The notes under the pieces: model-generated
The model's database searches: none
Told to the model about the DNA's origin: nothing
What the model saw: only the letters and a program-made list of their open reading frames with translations
Shown: positions 61,941 through 64,000 of the stretch, in pieces
How the letters are laid out: each line of letters opens with the position of its first letter
Position numbering within the stretch: position 1 is the first letter of the stretch
Translations under genes and position numbers: made by a program
Assembly: GCF_001591025.1 (NCBI RefSeq)
Contig: NZ_BCTZ01000018.1
Coordinates: 1 to 64,000 of the forward strand
Reading direction: 5' to 3'
DNA: 64,000 nt
Origin: Sphingomonas soli NBRC 100801
GTDB lineage: Bacteria > Pseudomonadota > Alphaproteobacteria > Sphingomonadales > Sphingomonadaceae

Positions 61941-63608
61941 CTATTTGCCCTGTGCGCGCCAGCGGCGAATCGTGCGCTCCAGGATCTGCTCCTCGCCGCC
62001 CGCATCGCGCCACAGCTCGGAGAAGAGCGGGTCTTCGGAGGCGGGGCGCTTATTCTCTTCAAGATTGTCGAAGAGCAGGCGAACCGGAGTCGAGACGCCT
62101 TCGCCCACCGCGATGCACTCGCGGTTGCGCAGCGCCGGGATCGAATCGAGGAAGCCGCGCGCGCCTTCGGGCATTGCGGCCTTGACGAAGGCCTGGTCGC
62201 GTTCGTTGTTGAGTCGCATCGACAGGATGGTGCCGCATTGCGAGAGCACGCCTTCGGCAAGATCGGACGGCCGCTGGGTGATCAGGCCCAGCGAGACGCC
62301 GTACTTACGGCCTTCCTTGGCGATGCGGCTGAGGATGCGGCCGACCGACGATCCATCGGCATTGCGTTCATTGGGCACGTAGCGATGCGCTTCCTCGCAC
62401 ACCAGCAGCACCGGGCGCTTGGCCTCGCCGCGTGACCAGATCGCGAAATCGAACACCATGCGGCTGAGCACCGCGACCACGACGGAGGTGATTTCGTTGG
62501 GCACGCCCGACACGTCGATGATCGAGATCGGCTTGCCGTCGCCCGGCAGGCGGAAGATGCGCGCGATGAACTGCGCCATCGTGTCTGCTACCAGCATGCC
62601 GGAGAACATGAAGGCATAGCGCGGATCGGACTTGATCTCGTCGATCTTCGAGCGGAGCCGCAGATAGGGCGCCGTGTCGGTCGCCTTGTCCATCTTGCCC
62701 ATTTCGAGCTGGATGATCTGGGTCAGGTCGGAGAGCAGATAGGGGATCGGCGCATCGACGGTCAGCTTGCCGATCTCGGCAGCGAGCCGGTTCTTCGACT
62801 TGGCCATCAACAGGCACTTGGCGAAGATATCGGCATCGACCTGCCGGTCCGAACCTTGTGTGGTCAGGAAGACCTCGCAATGCTCTTCGAAGTTCATCAG
62901 CCAATAGGGCATGGCGAGATTCGATACGTCGTATAGCGCGCCCGTATTCTTGAACGCGCTGGCATATTCGCCGTGCGGATCGATCATCACGATATGGCCC
63001 TGGGGGGCGCATTCGCAGATTCGATGAAGGATCAGGGCGGCGGCGGTCGATTTGCCGGTGCCGGTGGAGCCCAGCAGCGCGAAATGCTTGCCGAGCATCG
63101 AATCGATATAGAGCGCGGCGCGGATGTCCTTGGTGGGATAGACATTGCCGATCTCGATATGCGCGCGGTCCTCGGCGGCATAAATCTGCTTCAGGTCGGC
63201 GGTCGATACCGGGAAGACCGCGCAGCCCGGGGTGGGATAGCGCGTAACGCCGCGGCGGAACTTGTAGAGCTTGCCGGTCAGCCTTTCCTCATCGCCTTCG
63301 CCCAGAAAGTCGATCTGCGCGGCGATATGACCGTCTTCCAGCCGGAGCGAGCGGACATTGGCGATCAGCCAGGTTGCGCCGACGCGCATCTTCACCTGCG
63401 CGCCGACCTGGCCGGCATTCGCCACCACATTGTCGGCGCTTGAGGAAAGCGCTTCCAGCGCTTCGGGATCGAGCAGAATCTGGCTCGACGACCCGGAGAT
63501 TTCCATCACCGCGCCGATCGGCTGGAGCGATGCCCGTGCGGGCGCGGCAGCGTCCGAAGAGACAGGCGTCGCACCTTCGAATCCGCGCGCGCCGAATTGG
63601 CCTTCCAT
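61941..63608 (-). CDS. HerA-like ATPase (DUF87)
   Basis: A 555-residue hexameric HerA/FtsK-superfamily ATPase. Walker A LLGSTGTGKSTAAALIL near residue 183, an arginine-rich region with HGEYASAFKN, Walker B LLVCEEAHRYVP near 395, and the sensor segment ITQRPSDLAEGVLSQCGTILSMRLNN near 440. The N-terminal beta-barrel domain (HAS-barrel, about 40-130) is typical for HerA. Archaeal HerA works with the NurA nuclease; bacterial homologues stand alone or with nucleases, and none is adjacent here. The start ATG 63608 is 67 bp from the TIGR02186 gene's stop. Confidence 0.9.
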   Translation of the reverse strand: MEGQFGARGFEGATPVSSDAAAPARASLQPIGAVMEISGSSSQILLDPEALEALSSSADNVVANAGQVGAQVKMRVGATWLIANVRSLRLEDGHIAAQIDFLGEGDEERLTGKLYKFRRGVTRYPTPGCAVFPVSTADLKQIYAAEDRAHIEIGNVYPTKDIRAALYIDSMLGKHFALLGSTGTGKSTAAALILHRICECAPQGHIVMIDPHGEYASAFKNTGALYDVSNLAMPYWLMNFEEHCEVFLTTQGSDRQVDADIFAKCLLMAKSKNRLAAEIGKLTVDAPIPYLLSDLTQIIQLEMGKMDKATDTAPYLRLRSKIDEIKSDPRYAFMFSGMLVADTMAQFIARIFRLPGDGKPISIIDVSGVPNEITSVVVAVLSRMVFDFAIWSRGEAKRPVLLVCEEAHRYVPNERNADGSSVGRILSRIAKEGRKYGVSLGLITQRPSDLAEGVLSQCGTILSMRLNNERDQAFVKAAMPEGARGFLDSIPALRNRECIAVGEGVSTPVRLLFDNLEENKRPASEDPLFSELWRDAGGEEQILERTIRRWRAQGK

Positions 63609-63675
63609 CGGTCACTCCCATTTGACGGCGGCCATTGTGCCCATGGGAGGTAAAAATACGGTGTGTTTCGTGCGA

Positions 63676-64000
63676 TCAGAATCGCCGCCAGATCGCCCCC
63701 GCGCCCCAGCCGAACAATATGGATAGCGCGACGGCGGTAATGCCATAGATCCATGAATGGCGTTCTGCGCTGGTAGCCACGAAGCGCTCGAAGCCCGATT
63801 TGCGGATGTCGATCGGGCGGACGGCCGCCGCGAGCACGCGCCCGTCGCGGATCAGGAAGGTCTCGGCGGTGAAGCGGCCAACTGGAACGCGCGCCGGAAT
63901 CTGGAGCCGCGCGCGGTACAGCACGCCGTCGGTGATCTCCACCGCGCGGGGCGCTTCATAATAAAGGCCGGTGCGAGTCCTGAGATCGACCAGTCCCTTG
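63676..64000 (-). CDS. TIGR02186-family membrane protein, 5' end beyond the window
   Basis: The reading frame is open to the window end, so at least 107 codons of the C-terminal part are seen and the start is missing. The visible part reads TGLYYEAPRAVEITDGVLYRARLQIPARVPVGRFTAETFLIRDGRVLAA, then a single transmembrane helix near the end (SWIYGITAVALSILFGWGAG). This is the C-terminal half of the TIGR02186 family, conserved in alphaproteobacteria, often next to a TauE/SafE-type permease gene. The large domain is expected on the periplasmic side. Confidence 0.85.
   Translation of the reverse strand, partial: KGLVDLRTRTGLYYEAPRAVEITDGVLYRARLQIPARVPVGRFTAETFLIRDGRVLAAAVRPIDIRKSGFERFVATSAERHSWIYGITAVALSILFGWGAGAIWRRF

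Overview
The window is GC-rich, densely packed chromosomal DNA from an alphaproteobacterium, most likely a sphingomonad (Sphingomonas or a close relative). This rests on recognisable gene content and order: lepB-rnc-era, a carD / 7Fe-ferredoxin / S4 protein / Suv3-like helicase block, PdeM, a TIGR02186 protein, a sphingomonad-type TonB receptor, and short GAAA-loop palindromic repeats. No database search was possible, so the genus is an inference.

Layout. (1) 0-13.7 kb is housekeeping: rnhB, a ThiD-glyoxalase fusion, a DUF1272 zinc ribbon and glmM in one minus-strand operon; a dicarboxylate/amino-acid symporter; glutathione reductase; pgi; lepB; rnc-era followed by a nitrilase-like protein without its catalytic cysteine; cobB; dapB-nth; tRNA-Arg(CCG). 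(2) 13.7-16.2 kb is a small module behind the tRNA: two AhpD/carboxymuconolactone-decarboxylase-like proteins divergent from an ECF41 sigma factor. Both promoters match the ECF41 consensus, and a 12-bp copy of the tRNA 3' end lies on the far side. (3) 16.2-41.4 kb is a large catabolic region: D-amino-acid dehydrogenase plus RidA; a minus-strand group with a cysteine amidohydrolase, a PEP-mutase/lyase, a PuuE-like deacetylase and a maleate-isomerase-like racemase; a flavin monooxygenase; two IclR regulators; a TonB receptor; two luciferase-like monooxygenases, a flavin reductase and RibBX (flavin supply); SDR, ThDP enzyme, TauD-type dioxygenase, hydrolases, aldehyde dehydrogenase and an MFS symporter. 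The set resembles an oxidative route for an imported, probably nitrogen-containing, organic compound; the substrate is unknown. (4) 41.6-51.4 kb is a CDP-3,6-dideoxyhexose / surface-polysaccharide operon: split transketolase, RfbF, RfbG, an epimerase/reductase, a GT2 glycosyltransferase, RfbH with a complete [2Fe-2S] motif, and two polytopic membrane proteins, mostly with overlapping stop and start codons. (5) 51.4-64 kb returns to core genes: M20 peptidase, a lipoprotein, PdeM, DUF2807, CarD, FdxA, S4 protein, Suv3-like helicase, M23 peptidase, an ArsR-SRPBCC pair, a HerA-like ATPase and a TIGR02186 protein cut by the window end.

Most notable: two nitrilase-fold proteins and one isochorismatase-fold protein that lack catalytic residues; paired divergent ECF41 promoters; a 33-bp inverted repeat just upstream of rnc; a 22-bp palindrome centred on the arsR start codon; tandem GTTC-N9-GAAC operator candidates; an unrecognised internally duplicated protein inside the catabolic operon; and a split transketolase joined to a CDP-dideoxysugar pathway.
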